From: UBA7672 sp965279085 | Lineage (GTDB): Bacteria; Pseudomonadota; Alphaproteobacteria; Caulobacterales; Hyphomonadaceae | DNA length: 64,000 bases | Direction: 5' to 3' | Assembly (NCBI GenBank): GCA_965279085.1 | Contig: OZ257149.1 | Location: forward strand, 4,402,001-4,466,000 | In this document: one piece after another, positions 50,775-59,165 of the stretch | How the letters are laid out: each line of letters opens with the position of its first letter | How positions within the stretch are numbered: the stretch's first letter is position 1 | Program-made: the position numbers and the translations under genes | The notes under the pieces: generated by a model | Databases searched by the model: none | What the model was told of the DNA's origin: nothing | The model's input: the letters and a program-made list of their open reading frames with translations, nothing else

Positions 50775-51365
50775 ATGATGCCGGGCGTCGGCTTTGAAGA
50801 AATGATCCTGTTGGCCCTCGTGGCGATCGTTGTGATCGGCCCGAAGGACCTGCCGTTGATGATGCGCAAGTTCGGGCGCTTCACCGGCAAGATGCGGGCG
50901 ATGGCTTTCGAATTCAAACAGGGCTTCGACGAGCTGGGCCGGCAAGCGGAGCTCGATGAGCTGCGCAAGGAAGTGCAGAACCTGAAGCACCACACGGGGT
51001 TAGAAGACCTGAAGAAGGATTTCGAGCAGGACCGCATCGCGATGGAGAGCGATGTGAACAAGGCGATGGCGGCACCCGCCACACCCGCGCCAGCGGTTAC
51101 GACACCGACACACCCCGCGGCAGCCACAGTCGCGGCCACGCTTCCGTATGCGGGGCTTTCGTCTGAGCATCCGGGGTATGACGCGGGCGACGATTTCCGC
51201 ATCGATGGCGCAGCGCCGCTTCCCGCACCCGAGCAGCAGCCGGTGAACGGCACGCATGCGCTGGGCGAGAACGCGGGCGATCCACATATCATTCCGGACG
51301 ACGAGGCGCCGCTCGCGCGCCCTGCGCCGGCGCCGGAGCCGATCAAGCAGGACACGCCCGCCTGA
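50775..51365 (+). CDS. tatB: Twin-arginine translocase subunit TatB
   Basis: 196 residues. The N-terminal helix MMPGVGFEEMILLALVAIVVIGPKDLPLMMRKFGRFTGKMR is TatB-type (Glu at position about 8, GPKDLP hinge). A long amphipathic helix is followed by a Pro/Ala-rich tail. TatB docks signal peptides together with TatC. Its stop overlaps the tatC ATG by one base. Confidence 0.93.
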   Translation: MMPGVGFEEMILLALVAIVVIGPKDLPLMMRKFGRFTGKMRAMAFEFKQGFDELGRQAELDELRKEVQNLKHHTGLEDLKKDFEQDRIAMESDVNKAMAAPATPAPAVTTPTHPAAATVAATLPYAGLSSEHPGYDAGDDFRIDGAAPLPAPEQQPVNGTHALGENAGDPHIIPDDEAPLARPAPAPEPIKQDTPA

Positions 51366-52279
51366 TGGCCAAGACAGCCGACAAAACAGCCGAGCCGGTC
51401 GACGAAGTCGAAGCTAGCCGCGCGCCGCTGATGGATCACCTGGTCGAGCTGCGCCAGCGGATGGTGCGCATCCTGATCGTGATCGGCGTCCTGTTCCTGG
51501 GCGCGTGGTATGTGACACAGACCGTGCTCGACTTCCTGCTGATCCCGCTGGGCGATGCGGCGCATCGGGCCGGGCACACCGGAGAGATCGAGGCGGTTGC
51601 GACCGCGCCGCTGGAGATGGTGTTCGTCAAGCTGAAGCTGTCGTTCGTGCTCGCGCTGGCGGTGGGCTTTCCGTACATCGCCTATCAGATCTACGGCTTC
51701 GTGGCGCCCGGGCTCTACAAGAGCGAGAAGGCGGCGGTGCTGCCCTTCCTGTTCGTGATGCCGATCCTGTTCCTCGCGGGTGGATCGGTGGTCTATTACT
51801 ACGTACTGCCGACATTCATGGACCTGTCATTCAGCCAGGAGTTCGCGGGGCAGAACGCCAAGGTCGTGTTCCTGCCGAAGATCAAGGAATACTACGAGCT
51901 GGCGATCTCGCTGCTGACGGCGTTCGGGTTCGCGTTCCAGCTTCCGGTCGTGATTTCGCTGCTGTCGCGCGCGAGCGTTGTTCATGCGAGCTCACTGCGG
52001 AAGGGCCGCAAGTTCGCGATGATCGTTATCATCATCGCGGCGATGGTGATGACGCCGCCCGACCCGTTCAGCTGGCTGCTCCTCAGCCTGCCGCTGGTGC
52101 TGCTGTACGAGAGCGGCATCTGGGCGGCGATGGTGATCGAGGGCGGGCGCAAGCGCCGCGAGGCGGCCGAGGCGAGGCGCGAGGAAGCGGAAGCCAGGCG
52201 CGAGGCGGCCGAGGAGGCCAAGCGCGTCGCCACGGCTGTTGCGGTGACGCCGGTCGGGACACTGCCGGCGGGCGAGTAG
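51365..52279 (+). CDS. tatC: Twin-arginine translocase subunit TatC
   Basis: 304 residues with six membrane helices. The N-terminal signature is APLMDHLVELRQRMVRILIVIG, the conserved cytoplasmic loop has PYIAYQIYGFVAPGLYKSEK, and MTPPDPFSWLLLSLPLVLLYESGI lies near the end. The last 45 residues form a charged Glu/Ala/Arg-rich helix (RREAAEARREEAEARREAAEEAKR) that is an extension beyond the core. TatC is the twin-arginine signal receptor. Confidence 0.95.
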   Translation: MAKTADKTAEPVDEVEASRAPLMDHLVELRQRMVRILIVIGVLFLGAWYVTQTVLDFLLIPLGDAAHRAGHTGEIEAVATAPLEMVFVKLKLSFVLALAVGFPYIAYQIYGFVAPGLYKSEKAAVLPFLFVMPILFLAGGSVVYYYVLPTFMDLSFSQEFAGQNAKVVFLPKIKEYYELAISLLTAFGFAFQLPVVISLLSRASVVHASSLRKGRKFAMIVIIIAAMVMTPPDPFSWLLLSLPLVLLYESGIWAAMVIEGGRKRREAAEARREEAEARREAAEEAKRVATAVAVTPVGTLPAGE

Positions 52280-52357
52280 GGCCCGCAATCCGCCCCAAAA
52301 CGCCCTTGGGCTAACTCGCGCATCAGGCTAGACCCGCGCAAAGCCTGAGGGATTTCC

Positions 52358-53845
52358 ATGCACGATATCCGCGCCATTCGCGACAACCCGGACGCCTATG
52401 CGGCGGCGCTGTCGCGCCGGCCGACGGTGGACGGGAAGTCGGTGGTGGCGGAGATCCTCGCGCTCGACGCCGAGGTGCGGAAGGCGCTGCTGGCCAAGGA
52501 GCAGGCCGAGGCCGCGCGCAACGCCAAGTCCAAGGAGATCGGCAAGGCCAAGGCTTCGAAGGACGAGGCGCTGGCGGCGAAGCTGATGGAAGAGGTGGCG
52601 CAGGCCAAGGCGACCATCGAGAGCGCGGGCAAGCAGGAAGCCGAGGCGATCGCCAAGCGCGATGACGTTCTCGCGCGCCTGCCGAACGTGCCGTTCGAGG
52701 ATGTGCCGCTGGGCGCGGACGAGCATGCGAACAAGGTGGTGCGCACGGTGGGCACGCCGCGCCAGTTCAACTTCGCGCCGAAGGATCACGCCGACATCGG
52801 CGAAGGTCTCAAGATGATGGACTTCGAGGCGGCGGCGCGGATGAGCGGCGCTCGGTTCGTCGTGCTGAAGGGGCAACTGGCGCGGCTTGAGCGGGCGCTG
52901 ACGCAGTTCATGCTCGATGTGCAGACGGGGGGGAATGGGTATGTGGAGCACCAAGTACCGTTGATGGTCAAAGACCATGCAATGTTTGGCACAGGGCAGC
53001 TTCCGAAATTCGCAGAGGATTTGTTTGTCGCAAAGTTCGAAGAAATTTTGGGTGACGACGAAGTTGAGATCGCAACTAGCCAGCGGTTCGAGTTTGCTTT
53101 TAAGGGGCCTCGTCAAAAACAGTTGGAAGAAGCGTTCGCGCGGAGAAGCGTTCCAAAGGTTTCGCTGAAGAAAAGCACGTCGGGACGGGGTTGGGATCTG
53201 TCGACAGCAAGGCCAATTGTTGAAACAAACAACTGGCTTATTCCGACAGCTGAAGTCTCGCTGACCAACATCTACCGCGAGCAGATCACAGAGGCTGAAG
53301 CGCTTCCTGTGCGCATGACCGCCGCGACGCCGTGCTTTCGTTCTGAAGCGGGCTCGGCCGGTCGCGACACAAAAGGCATGATCCGCCAGCACCAGTTCAT
53401 CAAGGTGGAGCTGGTGTCGATCGTGAAGCCGGAGGATTCTCAGGCCGAGCATGAGCGGATGACGCGGTGTGCGGAGGGGATTCTGGAGCGGCTGGAGCTG
53501 CCTTATCGGACCGTGATGCTGTGCACGGGCGACATGGGGTTTGGGGCGAAGAAGACGTACGATCTCGAAGTGTGGCTGCCGTCGCAGGACACGTATCGGG
53601 AAATCTCGTCGTGCTCGAACTGCGGGGATTTCCAGGCACGGCGAATGGATGCGCGCTATCGCGAGGCGCCGAGCGCGGACAATCCCAAGCCGAAGCCGGA
53701 GTTCGTGCACACTCTGAATGGTTCGGGCCTCGCCGTGGGGCGGACGCTGGTGGCGGTGCTGGAGAACTACCAGGAAGCCGATGGCCGCGTGCGCGTGCCG
53801 AAGGCGCTGATCCCGTACATGGGCGGCCTCGAAGTCATCGGCTGA
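52358..53845 (+). CDS. serS: Serine--tRNA ligase with an internal insertion
   Basis: 495 residues against about 425 usually. The N-terminal tRNA-binding coiled coil is normal. Class II motif 2 reads CFRSEAGSAGRDTKGMIRQHQF and motif 3 NGSGLAVGRTLVAVLENYQ, so the active site looks intact. Between FAEDLF (about residue 220) and NNWLIPTAEV (about 291) there are some 60-65 residues that typical SerRS lacks. They include EIATSQRFEFAFKGPRQKQLEE and SVPKVSLKKSTSGRGWDLS. The DNA around it (52951-53280) is clearly less GC-rich than both flanks. It charges tRNA-Ser and probably tRNA-Sec if present. Confidence 0.94.
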   Translation: MHDIRAIRDNPDAYAAALSRRPTVDGKSVVAEILALDAEVRKALLAKEQAEAARNAKSKEIGKAKASKDEALAAKLMEEVAQAKATIESAGKQEAEAIAKRDDVLARLPNVPFEDVPLGADEHANKVVRTVGTPRQFNFAPKDHADIGEGLKMMDFEAAARMSGARFVVLKGQLARLERALTQFMLDVQTGGNGYVEHQVPLMVKDHAMFGTGQLPKFAEDLFVAKFEEILGDDEVEIATSQRFEFAFKGPRQKQLEEAFARRSVPKVSLKKSTSGRGWDLSTARPIVETNNWLIPTAEVSLTNIYREQITEAEALPVRMTAATPCFRSEAGSAGRDTKGMIRQHQFIKVELVSIVKPEDSQAEHERMTRCAEGILERLELPYRTVMLCTGDMGFGAKKTYDLEVWLPSQDTYREISSCSNCGDFQARRMDARYREAPSADNPKPKPEFVHTLNGSGLAVGRTLVAVLENYQEADGRVRVPKALIPYMGGLEVIG

Positions 53846-53855
53846 GGAACGGGCA

Positions 53856-54380
53856 ATGAGCTTCGCGCTGGCGTGGTTTGCGGTGCAGGGGATCGACAAG
53901 GACGTGTTCCTTGAGCGGGCGGGGTTCGAGGACACCGGCGAGGTCGACGAGTACTTCGAGGAAGAGCATTCGGGCGGCGAGTTGCCGGGCGGATGGTATG
54001 TGGCCGTGTCGAACGATGTCGGGCTGCTTGATCCGGCGAAGCTGACGGTGTGGTCGGCGGGCGGGCGGCTGGTGGCGGTGGTGGTGCACGACGACACCGC
54101 GAACTCGCTGGCGACGGAATGGCGCGACGGGAAGCAGGTGTGGTCCGTCTCGCACGATGGCAGCGAGGGTGGGGACCGGCTCGATGTCGAGGGCGTGCTG
54201 CCGGATGTGTTCGAGGAGCTGAAGCAGGAAGCTGCCGCCGTGGCGGAGGAGGGCGTCGAGGCGGTGTTCGACCTGCCGCTCGATCTCGCGGCGGAGGTGA
54301 CTGGATTCCGGCACGACGAGATGGGGTTCGATGACGATGTCGAGCCGTTCACCGCGCTGGAGCGGGTTCACATTGCGTGA
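53856..54380 (+). CDS. Hypothetical acidic protein
   Basis: 174 residues, strongly acidic, with no signal peptide or membrane helix. It begins MSFALAWFAVQGIDKDVFLERAGFEDTGEV and has a central beta-like stretch GGWYVAVSNDVGLLDPAKLTVWSAGGRLVAVVVHDD. I do not recognise a family. It starts ten bases after serS and is probably in the same transcript. Confidence 0.65.
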   Translation: MSFALAWFAVQGIDKDVFLERAGFEDTGEVDEYFEEEHSGGELPGGWYVAVSNDVGLLDPAKLTVWSAGGRLVAVVVHDDTANSLATEWRDGKQVWSVSHDGSEGGDRLDVEGVLPDVFEELKQEAAAVAEEGVEAVFDLPLDLAAEVTGFRHDEMGFDDDVEPFTALERVHIA

Positions 54381-54421
54381 GGCTCGGCGGACCTCTAGCC
54401 TCACCTGAAATGGAGAGGTTG

Positions 54422-54841
54422 ATGGTTCGCGCGTTTGTTCTGGCGGTGGCGGGTCTTGTGCTGGCGGCATGCGCCGGGCCGGCGCCAACGGAGCCTCAGG
54501 GGCCTTTTGTCGGGATCGACGGCAGGCCGATGATCATGGCGGACGGGACGATCGACAATTCGGTGGTCGAGGCGCTGACGGCGAACCCGGCGGCGTGTGC
54601 GAAGGCGGGCGGCGAGGTGCGGCCCGTGTGCATGCGCGGGCTGCCGATGTGCGTCGTGAACTTCAGCGATGCGGGCAAGGCGTGCAAGAGCGGCAGCGAC
54701 TGCATGGGCCGGTGCCTGGGCGACAGCAGCACGCCGATGAACCAGCCGGCGACGGGCAAGTGCTCGGCGACCAACGATCCGTGCGGATGCTTCCAGCTTG
54801 TCGAGAACGGCGTGGCGCAGCCGACATTGTGCGCGGATTGA
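54422..54841 (+). CDS. Cysteine-rich lipoprotein
   Basis: 139 residues from ATG 54422, with GGAGAGG upstream; the longer starts lack a ribosome-binding site. The lipobox is LAAC. The mature part holds ten further cysteines between about residues 60 and 137 (for example VCMRGLPMCVVNF and KACKSGSDCMGRCL), spaced as in disulfide-rich secreted domains. No family recognised. It precedes surE. Confidence 0.65.
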   Translation: MVRAFVLAVAGLVLAACAGPAPTEPQGPFVGIDGRPMIMADGTIDNSVVEALTANPAACAKAGGEVRPVCMRGLPMCVVNFSDAGKACKSGSDCMGRCLGDSSTPMNQPATGKCSATNDPCGCFQLVENGVAQPTLCAD

Positions 54842-54909
54842 CGCTTCGGCAGCGGCATTTGACTTCGCGGCACGATCGGTAGAGGCAGAGGGCCGAAACG
54901 AGAGGTCTG

Positions 54910-55680
54910 ATGCGTATCCTGCTTTCCAACGATGACGGCGTGTTTGCTCCGGGGCTGGCGGTGCTGGAGGAGATTGCGCGGTCGGTGTCGGACGACATCT
55001 GGATCGTTGCGCCGCACGAGGAGCAATCGGGACAGGCGCGGGCGATAACGCTGAATGCGCCGGTGCGCGTGCGCGAAGAGAGCCCGAAGCGGTATGCGGT
55101 GCAGGGCACGCCGGCGGATGCGGTGCTGCTGGGCGTGAAGGATATCCTCGCGGACAATCCGCCGGACCTGATCCTGTCGGGCGTCAATCGCGGGCAGAAC
55201 ATCGCGGAGGATACGAGCCAGTCGGGCACGGTGGCGGCGGCGATCGAGGGGATGCACCTTGGTATCCCCTCAATAGCTTTCAGCCAGGCGCGGAACTATC
55301 GGCGCGGCGAGCCTGTGCCGTGGGAGACGGGTCGCGTGTGGGGACCGCGGGTGCTGAAGGCGCTGCTCAAGACGGGCTGGCCGAAGAACTGCGTGATCAA
55401 TGTGAACTTCCCCGACCGGTTGCCGGACGATGTCGGCGGTGTCGAGGTGACGTCGCAGGGATTCCGGGACGAGGCGATCTCGACGCTGGAGAAGCGGACC
55501 GACCTGCGCGGGGCGGACTATTACTGGATCGGTTATGCGGCGAAGCCGTCGCAGCCGAACGAAGGCACGGACCTGCGCGCGATCTATGAGGGGCGGGTGT
55601 CGGTGACGCCGCTGCATATCGACATGACGCATCATGCGTTTCGCGGCGAGCTGGCGCAGTCGCTGAAGGTCGAGGGATGA
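54910..55680 (+). CDS. surE: 5'/3'-nucleotidase SurE
   Basis: 256 residues. MRILLSNDDGVFAPGL carries the metal-binding Asp pair; further motifs are APHEEQSGQARAIT, LSGVNRGQNIAEDTSQSGTV and the C-terminal VSVTPLHIDMTHH. SurE removes phosphate from nucleoside monophosphates under stress. It overlaps pcm by 4 nt, the classic surE-pcm pair. Confidence 0.95.
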   Translation: MRILLSNDDGVFAPGLAVLEEIARSVSDDIWIVAPHEEQSGQARAITLNAPVRVREESPKRYAVQGTPADAVLLGVKDILADNPPDLILSGVNRGQNIAEDTSQSGTVAAAIEGMHLGIPSIAFSQARNYRRGEPVPWETGRVWGPRVLKALLKTGWPKNCVINVNFPDRLPDDVGGVEVTSQGFRDEAISTLEKRTDLRGADYYWIGYAAKPSQPNEGTDLRAIYEGRVSVTPLHIDMTHHAFRGELAQSLKVEG

Positions 55681-56327
55681 GCGAGGATCCGCGCTTTCAT
55701 GCTGCGCGGCTGGTGCTGGCGTTGCGCCAGTCGGGGGTGACGGACCATCGCATCACGGAGGCGCTGGAGAAGACGCCGCGCGAGCCGTTCGCGCCGCGCC
55801 CGTTCGCGGAGCATGCGTGGGAGAATGTCGAGCTGCCGATCGATTGCGGGCAGACGATGACGCGGCCGGTGACGGTGGGCGAGATGCTGCAGGCGCTGAA
55901 CGTGCAGCGCGAGAATGTCGTGCTCGAGGTGGGGACGGGGTCGGGCTATGTGGCGGCGGTGCTGAGCCGGCTCGTGCGGCGGGTCTATTCGATCGACCGG
56001 TATCGCACGCTGGTGGATCGGGCGCGGGGGACGCTGGACGTGCTAGGGATTTCCTCGCGGGTGGAGCTGCGGCTGGCGGATGGGCTGGCAGGGTGGCCGG
56101 AGGCGGCGCCGTTCGACCGGATACTGCTGATGGGATCCGTGGCGGAATTTCCGGGCGAACTGGCGGCGCAGCTGGCGGTCGGGGGCATCGCGGTTCTGCC
56201 GGTGGAGCGGGGCGGCGAAGGGGTGGTCGTGCGGCTTGAGAAGCGGCCGGATGGCGGTTTCAACGAGACAATCGTTACAAAGGCGCGGTTTCCGCCCCTG
56301 CAGGCCGGCGTGGCGCGGGAACTCTAG
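55677..56327 (+). CDS. pcm: Protein-L-isoaspartate O-methyltransferase
   Basis: 216 residues. It has the Pcm recognition segment IDCGQTMTRPVTVGEMLQAL and the SAM motif VLEVGTGSGYVAAVLSRLV; the C-terminal LPVERGGEGVVVRL is also typical. It methylates isoaspartyl residues so that damaged proteins can be repaired. Coupled to surE. Contrast with the divergent paralogue at 12467, which lacks the GQT motif. Confidence 0.94.
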   Translation: MSEDPRFHAARLVLALRQSGVTDHRITEALEKTPREPFAPRPFAEHAWENVELPIDCGQTMTRPVTVGEMLQALNVQRENVVLEVGTGSGYVAAVLSRLVRRVYSIDRYRTLVDRARGTLDVLGISSRVELRLADGLAGWPEAAPFDRILLMGSVAEFPGELAAQLAVGGIAVLPVERGGEGVVVRLEKRPDGGFNETIVTKARFPPLQAGVAREL

Positions 56328-56366
56328 GCCACACGTCTGACGCAGGATTTTCAGCTTCCGGTAAGC

Positions 56367-57749
56367 ATGATCGGGGCAATCTCCGGCTCAATGACCGGAG
56401 ATGGTTTCCTGGCGGGACGGTTTGCCCTGCGCGCATGCCTATTGGCCTCTGCGGCGGGGGTGTCGGCTTGCGCGTCGAATCCGGAATCGCCGGGGGCGCC
56501 ATCCATCGAGTTTCGCGGGTCCGTGCCCGGCGCGCGTCCGGTTGCGGCCGCGCCTGTGGTCGTGGCTGAGCGGCCTGTGGTGAAACAGCAGCCTGCGCCG
56601 CCGGCGGCATCGGTTGCGCCAGCGCCGAAGCTGGAAGAAGGGATCTACCAGCGCGTGGTCGATGTCGGGGTGTCGCCAACTGGGACGAGCGCCGTTGAAG
56701 AAGCCAAGGCCATGCAGCCGGTGAATGGCTCGCGGCCGGGCGGGGCGTTGCGCCAGGCGCGGGACAATCCGTCGGCGCGGGCCATCGAGGTGCAGAAGGG
56801 CGATACGCTCTACGACATCTCGCGGCGCTATTCGGTGAACATGCGGGCGCTGATCGAGACCAACGCGATGGAGCCGCCTTACGCGCTGAACGAGGGCGAT
56901 ACCGTTTTCCTGCCGCCGCCGAACGTGCATCGCGTGGAAGCGGGCGAGACTCTGTATGCGGTGTCGCGGCGCTACAATGTGGACACGCGCTCGCTGGCGC
57001 TGCTGAACAACATGAAGCGGCCGTGGACGGTTTTTCCGGGCGACGAGCTGATGCTACCTCCACTGGCGCGCGAGCAGGCGCGTGCCGTGGTCAAGCCTGT
57101 ACAGGCGGCGTCTCCACCCGTTGTGACGGTGAAGACGCCGATACCGGCGGCGCCGGTAGGGGTGGCGTCCGCGCCGAAAGCGCCAACGATCAAGCCGGCT
57201 GCGTCGAAGATCGATGACAGCAAGCCGATCTCGCTAACAGGCGATGCCGGGCTTTCCGTCAAGGCTGAGCCAAAGCCGGAGACCAAGGTCGAGACGCCGA
57301 AGGTTGCGCCGGTGCCTGCGCCATCAGCGCCGCCGAAGTCGGTCACGTCTGGCCCGGCGGGCGGGCGCGATTTCATCTGGCCGGTGTCGGGCAATGTGCT
57401 CAAGGGCTTCGGGCAAGGTTCGGATGGCACGCGCAATGACGGCGTGAATATCGCCGCTCAGGTTGGCGCAGAGGTGCGTGCGGCTGGCGGCGGGGAAGTG
57501 GTCTATGCCGGCAGCGAGCTTGCCGGCTTCGGTAACCTGATCCTGATCCGGCACCCTGGCGGATGGGTGACCGCGTACGCCCACACCGAGACGATGAAGG
57601 TGAAGGAGGGCGACCTGGTGAAACAGGGTCAGCCCATCGCCACGGCCGGGCAGACCGGCAATGCCAGCTCCCCGCAGGTGCATTTCGAACTGCGCAAGGG
57701 CAAGGAGCCTGTCGATCCGGCCCAGCATCTTCCGCCGCTGCGCGGATAG
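56367..57749 (+). CDS. LysM and M23 (NlpD/EnvC-type) murein-hydrolase-family lipoprotein
   Basis: 460 residues; starts at 56367 or 56391 are possible. A lipobox VSAC follows the signal. Two LysM domains begin at about 138 (IEVQKGDTLYDISRRYSVNMRALIETN) and about 190 (HRVEAGETLYAVSRRYNVDTRSLALLN). A Pro/Ala linker leads to a C-terminal M23 domain (about 345-455). The zinc-site motifs look partly degenerate (NDGVNIAAQVGAEVRAAGGG; AYAHTETMKV; QVHFELRKGK): the His of the usual HxGxD is replaced by Asn (GVN). It is therefore probably an amidase activator like NlpD and not an active endopeptidase. Confidence 0.88.
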   Translation: MIGAISGSMTGDGFLAGRFALRACLLASAAGVSACASNPESPGAPSIEFRGSVPGARPVAAAPVVVAERPVVKQQPAPPAASVAPAPKLEEGIYQRVVDVGVSPTGTSAVEEAKAMQPVNGSRPGGALRQARDNPSARAIEVQKGDTLYDISRRYSVNMRALIETNAMEPPYALNEGDTVFLPPPNVHRVEAGETLYAVSRRYNVDTRSLALLNNMKRPWTVFPGDELMLPPLAREQARAVVKPVQAASPPVVTVKTPIPAAPVGVASAPKAPTIKPAASKIDDSKPISLTGDAGLSVKAEPKPETKVETPKVAPVPAPSAPPKSVTSGPAGGRDFIWPVSGNVLKGFGQGSDGTRNDGVNIAAQVGAEVRAAGGGEVVYAGSELAGFGNLILIRHPGGWVTAYAHTETMKVKEGDLVKQGQPIATAGQTGNASSPQVHFELRKGKEPVDPAQHLPPLRG

Positions 57750-57838
57750 TTTTCGATCAGGTGTCGGAAGGCGGCCCTGCCGCCCGTCCTTTGGCGAAAG
57801 CCTGCGCTCGCGCGGGCGCGAAGCCATGGGAGACGCGC

Positions 57839-58639
57839 ATGCTGCTGAAGGACAAGGTTGCCATCGTTCATGGCGGTGGCGGGGCGATTGGCGGCGCCGT
57901 GGCCCGGAAGTTCGCGGCGGAAGGCGCGCGGGTGTTCCTGGCAGGGCGAACGCGGTCGAAGCTGGATGCGGTCGCGGCAGCGATCAACCGGGCGGGCGGC
58001 TATGTGGACGTTGCCGAAGTGAATGCGCTGGATGCGCGACAGATCGGTGAACATGCGGGCGGTGTCGTGGCGCGGACGGGGCGCATCGATGTCGCCTTCA
58101 ACGCGGTCGGCCTAGCGCATGTGCAGGGGACGCCGCTGCAGGAGTTGTCGTTCGAGGAACTTGCGCTGCCGCTGATGGAATACACCCGGACGAACTTCCT
58201 GACAGCCAAGGCGGTGGCAGCACACATGGTGAAGCGCGGTTCGGGCGTGATCCTGACGATCTCGACGCCGGGATCGAAGCTGGCGTTCGGCGCGGGGTTC
58301 ATCGGGATCGGCGCGGCGAATGCTACGGTCGAGGTGATGACGCGGCATCTGGCGGGTGAGCTGGGCCCATCCGGCGTGCGCGTCGTCTGCCTGCGGCCTG
58401 ACGCGACGCCCGAGACGCTGGAGCTCGGATCGCATGCCCGGCAGGTATTCGGCGGGGTCGCCGAGAGGGCGGGGGCAAGCGCCGACGAAATGCTCGCGGG
58501 GGCGGCGAGCCGGACGCTGCTGAAGCGGTTTCCTAAGCTGGATGAGATCGCCGCGACGGCTGCCTTCGCGGCCTCCGACGGCGCCGGGGCGATCACCGGG
58601 GCGGTCCTGAATCTCACCTGCGGGACTCTGGTGGATTAG
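57839..58639 (+). CDS. SDR-family protein with a degenerate active site
   Basis: 266 residues from ATG 57839 (MLLKDKVAIVHGGGGAIGGAVARKF). The Rossmann motif is present, and FNAVG replaces NNAG. At the catalytic position, where SDRs have Tyr-x-x-x-Lys, the aligned segment reads FIGIGAANATVEVM, so both Tyr and Lys are missing. Either the alignment hides a shifted residue or the protein is a non-catalytic NAD(P)-binding regulator. It interrupts the usual LysM-yajC order. A short hairpin (58643-58663) follows. Confidence 0.8.
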   Translation: MLLKDKVAIVHGGGGAIGGAVARKFAAEGARVFLAGRTRSKLDAVAAAINRAGGYVDVAEVNALDARQIGEHAGGVVARTGRIDVAFNAVGLAHVQGTPLQELSFEELALPLMEYTRTNFLTAKAVAAHMVKRGSGVILTISTPGSKLAFGAGFIGIGAANATVEVMTRHLAGELGPSGVRVVCLRPDATPETLELGSHARQVFGGVAERAGASADEMLAGAASRTLLKRFPKLDEIAATAAFAASDGAGAITGAVLNLTCGTLVD

Positions 58640-58642
58640 CCA

Positions 58643-58663
58643 CACAGGGCGTTTTGCCCTGTG
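58643..58663 (+). terminator. Hairpin after the SDR gene
   Basis: CACAGGGC-GTTTT-GCCCTGTG, a perfect 8-bp stem four bases after the SDR stop. No T-run follows, so termination is likely weak. Confidence 0.5.
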
Positions 58664-58695
58664 AAAGCCTTGAAAATCGGTCGCGGACGCTTTCA

Positions 58696-58723
58696 TTGCA
58701 AAGAGGGCGCTGCTGGCTATAGT
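58696..58723 (+). promoter_or_regulatory. Predicted sigma-70 promoter for yajC-secD
   Basis: -35 TTGCAA (58696-58701), a 16-base spacer and -10 TATAGT (58718-58723), leaving a leader of about 50 bases before the yajC ATG at 58782. The same TTGCAA/TATAG combination is seen for the promoter at 63728. Confidence 0.7.
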
Positions 58724-58781
58724 CCGCCCGCCCTAACTCCCCCTGCCTGGCGGGAGTGTTCAGAGATTCCACGGAGACCGG

Positions 58782-59159
58782 ATGTCGTCCTTCCTCATGT
58801 TCCTTCAGCAGGCTGCAGCTCCGGCGGCCGCAGCGCCCGCGGCGGGCGCCGGCGCCGGTGGCGGCGACCTGCTTTCCGCCCTGCTGCTGCCGGTCGGCAT
58901 GATCGTCATCTTCTACTTCCTGCTCATCCGTCCGCAGAACAACCGCATGAAGAAGCATCGTGCAATGATCGCCGCGATGAAGAAGGGCGACACGGTCGTC
59001 ACGCAGGGCGGCATCATCGGCCGCATCTTCGCGCTGAAGGACGACGAAGTCGTGATCGACACGGGCGAAGGCAACAAGCTGCGCATCGTACGCGGCATGA
59101 TCGTCGAAGTGAGGAATCCGAACGCCCCGGCCGCGGCCAACGACACCAAGGCAAGCTGA
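58782..59159 (+). CDS. yajC: Preprotein translocase accessory subunit YajC
   Basis: 125 residues. An Ala-rich N-terminus precedes one membrane helix (LPVGMIVIFYFLLIRPQNNRMKKH, the YajC signature), and the C-terminal domain contains MKKGDTVVTQGGIIGRIFALKDDEVVID. It associates with SecDF-YidC. Six bases separate it from secD. Confidence 0.93.
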   Translation: MSSFLMFLQQAAAPAAAAPAAGAGAGGGDLLSALLLPVGMIVIFYFLLIRPQNNRMKKHRAMIAAMKKGDTVVTQGGIIGRIFALKDDEVVIDTGEGNKLRIVRGMIVEVRNPNAPAAANDTKAS

Positions 59160-59165
59160 TCCTTC

